From Candidatus Bathyarchaeota archaeon (GTDB lineage: Archaea; Thermoproteota; Bathyarchaeia; TCS64), in the NCBI GenBank assembly GCA_016867505.1, contig VGJH01000022.1:1-10372 (forward strand): a DNA stretch of 10,372 nt. The letters are read 5' to 3'. How positions within the stretch are numbered: position 1 is the stretch's first letter; each line of letters begins with the position of its first letter. The notes below the pieces were generated by a model. It was not told where the DNA came from. It was given only the letters and a program-made list of their open reading frames with translations, and searched no databases. A program made the translations under genes and the position numbers. Positions 1 to 6,662 of this stretch are shown here, in pieces.

Positions 1-176
1 TTAATTCCTTCAACTTCGACTACACATAACCTACATGAACCAATACCTGATATTCCTTCATAGTTACAAAGAGTAGGAATTTTTATATTTGCAATTCGTG
101 CAGCTTCAAGAACAGTCGAAGATTCTGGTGCATCCACAAATTTACCGTTAATACTTAATATGGTCACATACTTCAC
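1..176 (-). CDS. N-terminus of NuoG/HydA/FdhA/HoxU-like [2Fe-2S] iron-sulfur subunit (partial)
   Basis: Only the first 58 codons are in the window; the gene continues past base 1. The GTG start (176-174) overlaps the TGA stop of the upstream NuoF-like gene in a GTGA overlap, so the two are translationally coupled. The peptide starts VKYVTILSINGK and has the plant-type ferredoxin fold pattern: a beta hairpin, the helix STVLEAARIANI, then the cluster loop LCNYEGISGIGSCRLCVVEV with Cys-x10-Cys-x2-Cys. The fourth cysteine would lie off-window. This domain opens NuoG, the [FeFe]-hydrogenase HydA, NAD-dependent formate dehydrogenase alpha subunits and HoxU; the visible part cannot separate them. 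It should take electrons from, or give them to, the NuoF-like subunit. A second in-frame GTG lies at 167-165, but the first fits the overlap and the domain start better. Confidence 0.85.
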   Translation of the reverse strand, partial: MKYVTILSINGKFVDAPESSTVLEAARIANIKIPTLCNYEGISGIGSCRLCVVEVEGI

Positions 177-2128
177 ACCTTAAAAATTGCATTCATTGGA
201 CAATTGTTGAAACAATAACCACATCTAATACATTTTTCAAGTTCAATTGAATATTGTTTAGATCCTGTTAGACTTAGAATATTTATTGCTCCAACTGGAC
301 AGTTTTTAGTACAATTACCACAATTTATACATTCATCAGGGTTAATCCTATAATCTACTAGATTAGCACAGACATGCGATGGGCATCGACGCTTTTCAAT
401 ATGTTCTTTGTATTCTTCTGAGAAATATTTTATTGTTGTTAAAATGGGATTTGGTGCACCTTGACCTAACGCACATAAGGATGTATTAATTATTAGTTTA
501 CCTAAATTATTCATGTCATCTAAGTCAGCCATATTTCCTTGTCCTTTAGAAATTTTTTCTAAAATTTCTTGAAGACGTTTTAAACCAATTCTACAGGGAG
601 TACATTTACCACAGCTTTCTTTAGTCGTAAAATTTAAGAAATATTTTGCAGTGTCAACAACACAACTATCTTCATCTAATACAATTACTCCTCCGCTCCC
701 CATTATAAAGCCTGCTTCAGCTAGTTTTTCATAGTCTAAAGGTAAATCCAAAAATTTGTCGCTTAAGCATCCACCACTTGGACCCCCAGTTTGAACTGCT
801 TTGAATTTTCCATCATTTACTATCCCCCCACCAATATCGAAAATTAGTTCCTTTAATGTAGTGCCAAAGGGGACTTCTGCAGCTCCTGTTCGTTTAACTT
901 TTCCTGCAAGACAAAAAACTTTGGTTCCTTTACTTTTTTCTGTACCAACACTGGTAAACAGTTCGTTTTTTAAAATTATTGTAGATACATGAGCTAATGT
1001 TTCAACATTATTTATTGTTGTTGGTTTACCAAAAAGCCCTTGTGTTGCAGGGTAAGGAGGGCGTGGACGAGGCATGGCTCGTTTTCCTTCTAATGCTGCA
1101 AGTAACGCCGTTTCTTCACCACAAACAAAAGCTCCAGCACTTAAAACTACTTCAACATCTAGATTAAAATCTGAATTAAGAATATTATTTCCTAATAATC
1201 CAATTTGTTTTGTTTGATTAACTGCTAATTTAAGGTGGTTAGCCATTAATGTTTTTTCAGCACGGACAAAAATGTATCCTTTTGAAGCGCCAATCGCATA
1301 TGCAGCAATTATTAGACCTTCTAAGACTCTGTGAGGATCACCTTCAGCAAGTAATCTATTCATGAAGGCACCAGGATCACCTTCATCAGCATTGCAAATG
1401 AAATATTTTTGATCATTTTTTACATCATAACAAATTTGCCATTTTTGGCCCGTTGGGAATCCAGCGCCTCCACGTCCCCGAAGCTTAGAAGACTTTATCT
1501 GATCTATTACTTCTTGAGGCGATAACTTGGTTAAAACTTTTGATAATGCGCGATAACCACCGAATACAATATATTCTTCAATTTTTTCAGGATTAATAAT
1601 ACCACAATTATTAAGAATAATTCTCTTCTGCTTTTTATTAAAAAGTAAATTTTGAAAAAGTGGAATCTTTGCCTCATCAGATAAGGTACCTTTTTTATAA
1701 CGAATAGCTAATACGCCTTCCGTTTTTTTATCAAAATAACTATTAAGAGTGGATTCAACATCAGTATTTTTCACATTATTATAAATAACACAGGATCCAT
1801 TTGGTTCAATAATTTCAACAATAGGTTCAGCATAACAATGACCCATACAGCCCACTTTAATAATTTCAGCTTGAATGTTTCTTTCTTTCAATAATTTTTG
1901 GAATTCATTAAACGTATCTCCTGCTCCTGCAGCTAACCCACATGTGCTCATACCAATTTTAATCACTAAATTGGTATTCTCATTCATGATCTGATTTAAA
2001 GAATTCACAATTTTATTTTTACATGATATATCTGTATGACATAAAGGTCCTTCAGTTTTACAAATCACCCAGTCTTTACAAGGATTAGATATGGAATGAT
2101 GACATTTAGAGCAACAATTTTCAAGCAT
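173..2128 (-). CDS. nuoF: NuoF/HydB-like NAD(P)H-binding flavoprotein subunit with C-terminal 2x[4Fe-4S] ferredoxin domain
   Basis: 651 aa, the long HydB form rather than the ~440-aa core NuoF. Domains in order: a Cys-rich N-terminus (residues 1-36; C5, C6, C9, C17, C23, C30, C36); a thioredoxin-like domain (about 54-135; C63, C94, C98); the 51-kDa FMN/NADH-binding domain (about 185-370) with GRGGAGFPTG at 218-227 and NADEGDPGAFMNR at 246-258; an SLBB domain (about 400-455); the NADH_4Fe-4S domain with ESCGKCTPCR (C506, C509, C512) and C552; and two ferredoxin motifs (C600/C603/C606/C610 and C633/C636/C639/C643). By family knowledge it oxidises or reduces NAD(P)H through FMN and passes electrons along Fe-S clusters, in the cytoplasm as no membrane segment is seen. 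The ATG (2128-2126) shares one base with the TAA stop of the upstream NuoE-like gene. Whether it belongs to a bifurcating hydrogenase, a formate dehydrogenase or another complex depends on the off-window partner. Confidence 0.95.
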   Translation of the reverse strand: MLENCCSKCHHSISNPCKDWVICKTEGPLCHTDISCKNKIVNSLNQIMNENTNLVIKIGMSTCGLAAGAGDTFNEFQKLLKERNIQAEIIKVGCMGHCYAEPIVEIIEPNGSCVIYNNVKNTDVESTLNSYFDKKTEGVLAIRYKKGTLSDEAKIPLFQNLLFNKKQKRIILNNCGIINPEKIEEYIVFGGYRALSKVLTKLSPQEVIDQIKSSKLRGRGGAGFPTGQKWQICYDVKNDQKYFICNADEGDPGAFMNRLLAEGDPHRVLEGLIIAAYAIGASKGYIFVRAEKTLMANHLKLAVNQTKQIGLLGNNILNSDFNLDVEVVLSAGAFVCGEETALLAALEGKRAMPRPRPPYPATQGLFGKPTTINNVETLAHVSTIILKNELFTSVGTEKSKGTKVFCLAGKVKRTGAAEVPFGTTLKELIFDIGGGIVNDGKFKAVQTGGPSGGCLSDKFLDLPLDYEKLAEAGFIMGSGGVIVLDEDSCVVDTAKYFLNFTTKESCGKCTPCRIGLKRLQEILEKISKGQGNMADLDDMNNLGKLIINTSLCALGQGAPNPILTTIKYFSEEYKEHIEKRRCPSHVCANLVDYRINPDECINCGNCTKNCPVGAINILSLTGSKQYSIELEKCIRCGYCFNNCPMNAIFKV

Positions 2129-2619
2129 TATACATCTATGCTCCTATATTTTTCAAAAATTTTCTTTAAATCTGTTGGAGAGACATTCCCATAAAAATCG
2201 TTATCGATTTTAATTATAGGAGCTAATCCACATGTTCCTAAACATCTTACTTGATTTAATGTAAAAAACCTATCTTCGGTTGTATCTAGATTATCGTTCA
2301 ATTGTAAGACATCTTGAATATAATTTAATAGATTATTTGATCCTTGCACATGACAAGCAGTCCCAAGACAAATAGTAATTAGATGTTTTCCTTTTAGATT
2401 TAACCTGAACTGATGATAAAAAGTAGCAACACCATAAATTTGACTTAAGGGAATATTCGTCTTATCTGATAATTCTTCAAGAACAGCTTTCGGTAAATAG
2501 CCAATCGTATATTGAATTTCTTGTAAAATACTTATTAATAAATTTTTATTAAATGGTTTGAATTTATTTAAAACTTCATCAATAATATCCGAGTATTGAG
2601 GATCAACTTGATTCTCCAT
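2128..2619 (-). CDS. nuoE: NuoE/HydC-like [2Fe-2S] thioredoxin-fold subunit
   Basis: 163 aa, normal length for the 24-kDa/NuoE/HydC family. The N-terminal helical part contains the family signature IYGVATFYHQF (61-71). The thioredoxin-like domain follows, with all four [2Fe-2S] ligands: C84 and C89 in CLGTACHVQGS, and C126 and C130 in RCLGTCGLAP. By family knowledge it pairs with the NuoF-like subunit to form the NAD(P)H-dehydrogenase module. It is first in a minus-strand operon whose order (E-like, F-like, G/A-like) matches nuoEFG and hydCBA. The ATG at 2619-2617 is preceded by a purine-rich AGGGCGAG about 4 nt away, a weak ribosome-binding site. The upstream region is the AT-rich divergent intergenic stretch. 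Confidence 0.95.
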   Translation of the reverse strand: MENQVDPQYSDIIDEVLNKFKPFNKNLLISILQEIQYTIGYLPKAVLEELSDKTNIPLSQIYGVATFYHQFRLNLKGKHLITICLGTACHVQGSNNLLNYIQDVLQLNDNLDTTEDRFFTLNQVRCLGTCGLAPIIKIDNDFYGNVSPTDLKKIFEKYRSIDV

Positions 2620-2683
2620 TGAACTCGCCCTAACTTTCTAATAAGGGGTATAACATGCACTTATCAACCCTTTGAGTCTAATG

Positions 2684-2757
2684 AATTTTTTTTAAAAAAA
2701 CCATAAAAGTAATCAAACAATTTCTTATATAAAAAAACAATTTTTTTTCGAAAAACC
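2684..2757. repeat. Pair of 19-nt direct repeats (AATTTTTTTT-NN-AAAAACC)
   Basis: The two copies are at 2684-2702 (AATTTTTTTTAAAAAAACC) and 2739-2757 (AATTTTTTTTCGAAAAACC). They are identical at 17 of 19 positions, with starts 55 bp apart, about five helical turns. They flank the TTATATAA element. They may be regulator-binding or bent A-tract sites; chance similarity is possible in DNA this AT-rich. Confidence 0.5.
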
Positions 2758-2768
2758 TATTATAAATT

Positions 2769-2780
2769 AATCAATTGATT
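2769..2780. repeat. Perfect 12-bp palindrome AATCAATTGATT
   Basis: The site is a perfect self-complementary dodecamer overlapping the 3' end of the plus-strand box A-like TATAAATTAA (2761-2770). That position suits an operator controlling transcription toward the aminopeptidase. The regulatory role is inference. Confidence 0.45.
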
Positions 2781-2791
2781 CATCGAGATTA

Positions 2792-2812
2792 AAAAAAGTA
2801 CTTTACTTTTTT
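2792..2812. repeat. 9-bp inverted repeat with 3-nt loop (AAAAAAGTA-CTT-TACTTTTTT)
   Basis: The left arm is 2792-2800, the loop 2801-2803 and the right arm 2804-2812, with perfect pairing. It lies 48 nt upstream of the aminopeptidase ATG. It may be an operator or a weak leader hairpin; the stem is mostly A-T, so RNA stability would be low. Confidence 0.4.
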
Positions 2813-2860
2813 CTAACAAGCTTTCAAAAATCATATTTACTTAATTACATATTATTAATT

Positions 2861-4888
2861 ATGTTAAAACAAATTTTTAATAAAATTCAGAAAGAGGTAT
2901 CCGGCGAAATCGCTTTTTTCCATGTTTCAGAGATTGTTCAACATCATCGTATTCAAGTAAGCCCAGGTATCAGAGATGCAGTAAATTACTCGGTAAATGT
3001 ATTGAAAAAATATGGATTAAAAGCGGAAGTCAAATCTTGGCCAAGCACAGGTAAAGAGTTTGCTTGGAGCAGTCAAATGCCATTAGAATGGAGCTGTGAA
3101 GATGCTGAATTAAAATTAATAGAACCACCAGAAAATGCTAGAACATTAGCAAGATTCATTGAAAATAAAATAAGCTTAATTCAAAGAAGTCATCCCACTC
3201 CAAAAAAGGGTGTAGAAGCAGAGATCATAATAATGGATAAAGGCGAAGAAGAAACAGAATATAAAAAGATCGATGTAACTGGAAAAATTATTTTAACAAA
3301 TGGGGATGTTGCTAGAGTTAATGAATTAGCTGTTCAAAAATATGGAGCAATCGGAATTATTTGTGACGGAATGTTTGTAAGAGAACCAAGTCTTAAAGAA
3401 GGAGAACTTGATGACGCTTTAAAATATACGAGTTTTTGGTGGAGTGGAGGCGAGAAACCTTGCTGGGGATTTGTATTATCGCCTAGACAAGGTAGATTGT
3501 TAAGAAGAATTGTTGAAAAAACTAAATCACCTGTAAAAGTATGGGCAAAAGTAGATTCTAAATTCTATCCAGGTGTAATGGAAGATGCAATCGCCACTAT
3601 TGATGGTGAAGGTAACGAGGAAGTTACTGTTGTGGCTCATATTTGCCACCCTCAACCAAGCGCAAATGATAATGCTTCTGGGTCTGGAGCAGCAATGGAA
3701 GCAGCAAGAGCTCTTAATAAGCTAATTACATCTGGTGAATTAGATAGACCAAAAAGAAAAATTCGATTTACATTAGTGCCTGAGATAGCTGGAAGTTACC
3801 CTTGGTTAGTGGAAAATGAGAGGCGTTTGTCAGAGCTAATAGCTGCAATTAATTTGGATATGGTTGGAGAGAACCAGATATTATGTGGTGGTCCATTAAT
3901 TATGGAACGAACCCCGGAAGCCTCAGCAAGCTACGTTAATACTTTATTAGAAGTAATATATGATGAAGTAAAGAAAGAAGTAAAAAATTTGAGTGGTTCA
4001 GCAAGTTATCCATTGTTTAAACATGTGGTGACACCTTATAGTGGTGGAAGTGACCATGGATTATATTCAGATCCTTCAGTAGGAATTCCATGCCCAATGA
4101 TAATTCAATGGCCAGACAAATTCTATCATACAAGTTTTGATACACTTGACAAAGTTGATCCAGAAATGTTAAGAAAAGTCGCTTTAATCACTGCAACTTA
4201 TGCCTATTATATTGCTAATGCCTCAATTAAAGATGCATTATGGTTAGCTAATGAAACTGCAAATAGAGAAAAAATTAGATTTTTACAAAAATTTCAAGGC
4301 GAAATAAATAAAGCAATAGAAGGTGACGAAATAACAGTAAACCAAGTTTTATCTAAGCTCAAAAACAGAACAGAATATTGGGCTGGAAGAGCTATTACAG
4401 CTATTCAATCAGTAAAAACTTTAGCACCCAACAACAAAGAACTTGAGAAAATATGTGAACAATATGCGACAGAGATGATAGATGTTAATAAAAAAGAATT
4501 TAAAAAATCAATGACTGCCATCAATTTAATTTTAAAAACTAAAGGCTTAGCTTTTGAAAAGTCAAAGAAAAAACGACTATCAAAAAATGAAAAAGACGCT
4601 AAAAACATCATAGTACAAAGAATATTCAAGGGAACATTATCGACAAGATATTGGATGAAAAAATTAACTTCACAAGAAAATGAGGCATGGAGAGAATATG
4701 GAAAATTACATCCTGATGGAAGAAGTATAACAGGAATAAGCCTATACTGGTGTGATGGAAAACGCAACTTACTTGAAGTCTCAAACATGGTCGAATATGA
4801 AACAGGTAAAACTGATACTGAATATTTATTGAAACATTATCAACTCATGGAGAAAATTGGTTTAGTAAAACTTGTTCCAGCCCGGTAA
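2861..4888 (+). CDS. M28-like aminopeptidase (DUF4910 type) with PA-like insert and C-terminal winged-helix-like extension
   Basis: 675 aa with no signal peptide or membrane segment, so probably cytoplasmic. An N-terminal helical segment (1-55) is followed by a protease-associated-like domain (about 85-240) and the zinc peptidase core (about 240-455). Candidate metal ligands and catalytic residues match the M28 layout: H260/H263 and D270 in HICHPQPSANDNASG, E308 in VPEIAGS, D333 in NLDMVGE, H399 in GGSDHG, and H423 in FYHTSFDT. The tail (about 470-675) is helical and Lys-rich (566-582), ending in a winged-helix-like segment around LLEVSNMVEYETG and LLKHYQLMEKIGLVKL. By family knowledge such enzymes remove N-terminal residues from peptides; the natural substrate is unknown. 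The gene is monocistronic: a regulatory gap lies upstream and a tRNA gene with its own box A downstream. Confidence 0.85.
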   Translation: MLKQIFNKIQKEVSGEIAFFHVSEIVQHHRIQVSPGIRDAVNYSVNVLKKYGLKAEVKSWPSTGKEFAWSSQMPLEWSCEDAELKLIEPPENARTLARFIENKISLIQRSHPTPKKGVEAEIIIMDKGEEETEYKKIDVTGKIILTNGDVARVNELAVQKYGAIGIICDGMFVREPSLKEGELDDALKYTSFWWSGGEKPCWGFVLSPRQGRLLRRIVEKTKSPVKVWAKVDSKFYPGVMEDAIATIDGEGNEEVTVVAHICHPQPSANDNASGSGAAMEAARALNKLITSGELDRPKRKIRFTLVPEIAGSYPWLVENERRLSELIAAINLDMVGENQILCGGPLIMERTPEASASYVNTLLEVIYDEVKKEVKNLSGSASYPLFKHVVTPYSGGSDHGLYSDPSVGIPCPMIIQWPDKFYHTSFDTLDKVDPEMLRKVALITATYAYYIANASIKDALWLANETANREKIRFLQKFQGEINKAIEGDEITVNQVLSKLKNRTEYWAGRAITAIQSVKTLAPNNKELEKICEQYATEMIDVNKKEFKKSMTAINLILKTKGLAFEKSKKKRLSKNEKDAKNIIVQRIFKGTLSTRYWMKKLTSQENEAWREYGKLHPDGRSITGISLYWCDGKRNLLEVSNMVEYETGKTDTEYLLKHYQLMEKIGLVKLVPAR

Positions 4889-4890
4889 TC

Positions 4891-4896
4891 TTTATA
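4891..4896 (+). promoter_or_regulatory. Box A (TTTATA) of the tRNA-Val gene
   Basis: TTTATA is centred about 32 nt before the first tRNA base, which predicts a transcription start about 6 nt upstream of the mature 5' end. That is the usual arrangement for archaeal tRNA promoters. It lies just after the aminopeptidase stop codon (4886-4888). Confidence 0.6.
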
Positions 4897-4925
4897 CGAT
4901 CCATTAACGGTATGATGTGGTGCTT

Positions 4926-5000
4926 GGGCCGGTGGTCTAGTGGTATGACATCGCCTTGACGTGGCGGTGGTCGCAGGTTCGATCCCTGCTCGGCCCACCA
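4926..5000 (+). tRNA. tRNA-Val (anticodon GAC), CCA encoded
   Basis: The 75-nt sequence folds into a full cloverleaf. The acceptor stem is GGGCCGG with TCGGCCC (one G-U pair). The D arm is closed by GTC/GAC with AGTGGT in the loop. The anticodon stem is TCGCC/GGCGG (one wobble pair) with loop TTGACGT, giving anticodon GAC at loop positions 3-5. The T arm is GCAGG-TTCGATC-CCTGC. The discriminator is A and the terminal CCA is in the DNA (4998-5000). There is no intron. It decodes GUC and GUU. T-runs follow immediately. Confidence 0.96.
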
Positions 5001-5018
5001 TTTTTTAAATATTTTTTT
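5001..5018 (+). terminator. Poly-T terminator of tRNA-Val
   Basis: T6 (5001-5006) and T7 (5012-5018) directly follow the tRNA CCA end with no hairpin. This is the usual archaeal T-tract termination signal. It also separates the tRNA from the downstream GTPase promoter. Confidence 0.6.
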
Positions 5019-5044
5019 AGAGGTAATTACACATACATCCTTAA

Positions 5045-5057
5045 TTTTTATATTTTT
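5045..5057 (+). promoter_or_regulatory. Box A for the GTPase gene (leaderless)
   Basis: TTTTTATATTTTT has its TATA core about 25 nt before the ATG at 5075, so transcription should start at or next to the start codon. No ribosome-binding site lies before the ATG, consistent with a leaderless mRNA. Confidence 0.6.
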
Positions 5058-5074
5058 CATAAACAACATCTTTT

Positions 5075-6250
5075 ATGAAACAATTGGTAACCAACCTTCC
5101 TGATGTAGCAAAAGCAAAATGGAATGAAGTAACATTAACAAAAAACCCGGAGGAACGAATCAGGTTAATGAGTGAATTTCTTTCTCTTGTTCCTAAACAT
5201 AAGGGAACTGAAAGGATGTGTAGCCAAGTTAAGAAACAAATTTCTGCTTTAAGGGAGGATATTGAAAAAAAGAAAAAACAGAAAAAATCGTCACATTTAA
5301 CCAATATTATTCCTAAGGCAGGAGCTGCTCAAATTGTAATAATTGGGCCCACAAATGTCGGTAGATCAAGTGTTTTAAAAGCTGTAACCAATGCACAAGT
5401 AGAAATTACTGATTATGCTTTTGGCACAAAACAACCTATCCCAGGAATGCTTCAATATCAGGATATTTTTTTTCAGCTAATTGAGGTCCCACCAATAGTT
5501 AAAGGAAGTAGTGAAGGCAGAGCCAATGGATACCAAAATCTAAATCTCATTCGAAATGCAGATGGAATAATTATTGTAATTGATTTATCAAATGATCCCA
5601 TAGAAAATTTTCAGATGATACAACGAGAGTTAGATAATAGCCAAATTTTAATAAATAAACCAAAAGGAGAAATCGAATTACTGAAGAGAGGCGATGGAAC
5701 AGAAATTCAATTTATTTGGGAAGGTGAATTAAGTGATTGCTCAACTGAAGATATAATAGTTCTATTAAGAGAATATCGAGTAAAAAGTGCACTAATCAGG
5801 ATAAAAGGCAAGGTAAGTTTAGACGTCGTTGAAGATGCAATATTTAGTAATACGATTCATAAGCCTACTTTATTAATTGCGAATAAATCAGACTTGCTTT
5901 ATAATAAAGCGATTCTACATCAATTGAAAGAAGTCTTCGAACCTGAAAACTTAATAATTTCATCTGCACAAAAAAATCAAGAGTTAAAAAAAATTTTAGG
6001 AGACAAAATATTCAAATTACTAAACATCGCGAGAATTTATACACGAAATGAAAACAAAGTACAACAAGATACTCCAATAATAGCAAAGAATGGAATAACA
6101 GTTGGTGAATTAACAAAAATTATTCACAATGATTTTTATCGTAATTTTAAATTCGCAAGAATTTCTGGGCCTTCAGCGAAATTTCCAAATGAAAAAGTTG
6201 GACTCGATAGAAAATTATTAGATAGAACAATTATTCAAATCTATATATAG
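5075..6250 (+). CDS. DRG/OBG-like GTPase with C-terminal TGS domain, atypical P-loop
   Basis: 391 aa. The N-terminal helical region (1-75) has NPEERI and VPKHKGTERM, then a Lys-rich coiled stretch (67-75). The G domain runs from about 85 to 320: G1 is GPTNVGRSS (91-99), with Arg97 where the Walker A lysine is expected; G3 is IEVPPI (136-141), with Glu137 for Asp and Pro for the glycine of DxPG; G4 is NKSD (270-273); G5 is probably SSAQ (near 300). The spacer between G3 and G4 contains a DRG-like insert. The TGS domain is about 325-391, with HNDFYRNFKFARISGPSAKF and VGLDR as in DRG proteins. The family is ribosome- or RNA-associated; a role in translation is inferred. Homologues I recall usually carry GPPNVGKSS and a PP-type G3, so the Pro may be normal and the Arg less so. 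It follows tRNA-Val but appears to have its own promoter. Confidence 0.88.
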   Translation: MKQLVTNLPDVAKAKWNEVTLTKNPEERIRLMSEFLSLVPKHKGTERMCSQVKKQISALREDIEKKKKQKKSSHLTNIIPKAGAAQIVIIGPTNVGRSSVLKAVTNAQVEITDYAFGTKQPIPGMLQYQDIFFQLIEVPPIVKGSSEGRANGYQNLNLIRNADGIIIVIDLSNDPIENFQMIQRELDNSQILINKPKGEIELLKRGDGTEIQFIWEGELSDCSTEDIIVLLREYRVKSALIRIKGKVSLDVVEDAIFSNTIHKPTLLIANKSDLLYNKAILHQLKEVFEPENLIISSAQKNQELKKILGDKIFKLLNIARIYTRNENKVQQDTPIIAKNGITVGELTKIIHNDFYRNFKFARISGPSAKFPNEKVGLDRKLLDRTIIQIYI

Positions 6251-6254
6251 ACAA

Positions 6255-6263
6255 TTTAAAAAT
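6255..6263 (+). promoter_or_regulatory. Box A-like element for the VOC gene
   Basis: TTTAAAAAT is centred about 26 nt before the ATG at 6285, in the 34-nt gap after the GTPase stop. No Shine-Dalgarno sequence is seen, so a separate leaderless transcript is plausible. Co-transcription with the GTPase cannot be excluded. Confidence 0.4.
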
Positions 6264-6284
6264 CTCGGTGTATAAGATTATTTT

Positions 6285-6650
6285 ATGAAAGGAAAAAATC
6301 TTGGATTAGATCACTTACATATTTATGTAAATGATTTAGAAGAAGCCATTCAATTTTATGGTACCATTGGTCTTGAATTTATTGAATACTCTCAACATGG
6401 TGGAAAAACTTGTGTAATGAAAGTACCTAACACTAACCTGTTATTTGAAATACAACAGACAGGAGTCATTGAGAACCCGGGAATTAATCATTATGCTTTT
6501 TTAGTCGATAATTTAGATGAACTCACTGAAGATTTAAAATTAAAAGGATTATATGTGGATGGCCCATTAATCTCAAAAAGTACAGGCAGAAGACTAGCAA
6601 CAATAAGAGACTCACATGGATTTCTTGTCCAACTAGTACAAACAGAGTAA
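6285..6650 (+). CDS. VOC-superfamily (glyoxalase/dioxygenase-like) protein
   Basis: 121 aa, one complete vicinal-oxygen-chelate domain made of two beta-alpha-beta-beta-beta modules. The first module has LDHLHIYVNDLEEAIQFYG (8-26), the second NHYAFLVDNLDELTEDLK (68-85) and the ending HGFLVQLVQ. The expected metal-site positions are H10, E55 (in LLFEIQQ), H69 and Q116; the last is often Glu in glyoxalase I. The residue set fits a divalent-metal site and therefore a lyase, isomerase or dioxygenase-type reaction, but the substrate cannot be told. It is cytoplasmic. It lies 34 nt after the GTPase gene on the same strand; no functional link is evident. Confidence 0.85.
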   Translation: MKGKNLGLDHLHIYVNDLEEAIQFYGTIGLEFIEYSQHGGKTCVMKVPNTNLLFEIQQTGVIENPGINHYAFLVDNLDELTEDLKLKGLYVDGPLISKSTGRRLATIRDSHGFLVQLVQTE

Positions 6651-6662
6651 AACTTTCATACA

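Larger units (their letters stand above)
2620..2860. promoter_or_regulatory. AT-rich divergent intergenic region with probable promoters for both flanking genes
   Basis: This 241-nt gap separates the minus-strand NuoE-like operon from the plus-strand aminopeptidase and has no convincing ORF. Archaeal box A-like elements are CTTATATAAAA at 2724-2734 (near-symmetric; read on the minus strand it is TTTTATATAAG, placing a start near 2700), TATAAATTAA at 2761-2770 on the plus strand, and CATATTTA at 2832-2839, about 25 nt before the ATG at 2861 and so compatible with a leaderless aminopeptidase mRNA. The region also holds the repeats and palindromes listed separately. Which box A is used is inference. 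Confidence 0.45.

Noticed and set aside
801..992. 63-codon plus-strand open frame
   Set aside because: It lies wholly inside the well-supported minus-strand NuoF-like gene, over its SLBB domain, and has no recognisable protein features.
2684..2702. T8A7 tract as an intrinsic terminator
   Set aside because: It lies upstream of both divergent genes, so no transcript needs to end there; it has no GC stem.
4405..4788. 127-codon minus-strand open frame
   Set aside because: It is antisense to the aminopeptidase C-terminus and has no family-like motif; it arises from the AT-rich coding bias.
4845..5069. 74-codon minus-strand open frame containing the string WAEQGSNLRPPP
   Set aside because: It reads through the antisense of tRNA-Val; this peptide string is a familiar artefact of translating tRNA genes.
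5041..5304. 87-codon minus-strand open frame
   Set aside because: It is antisense to the start of the GTPase gene, which has clear domain support and a promoter.
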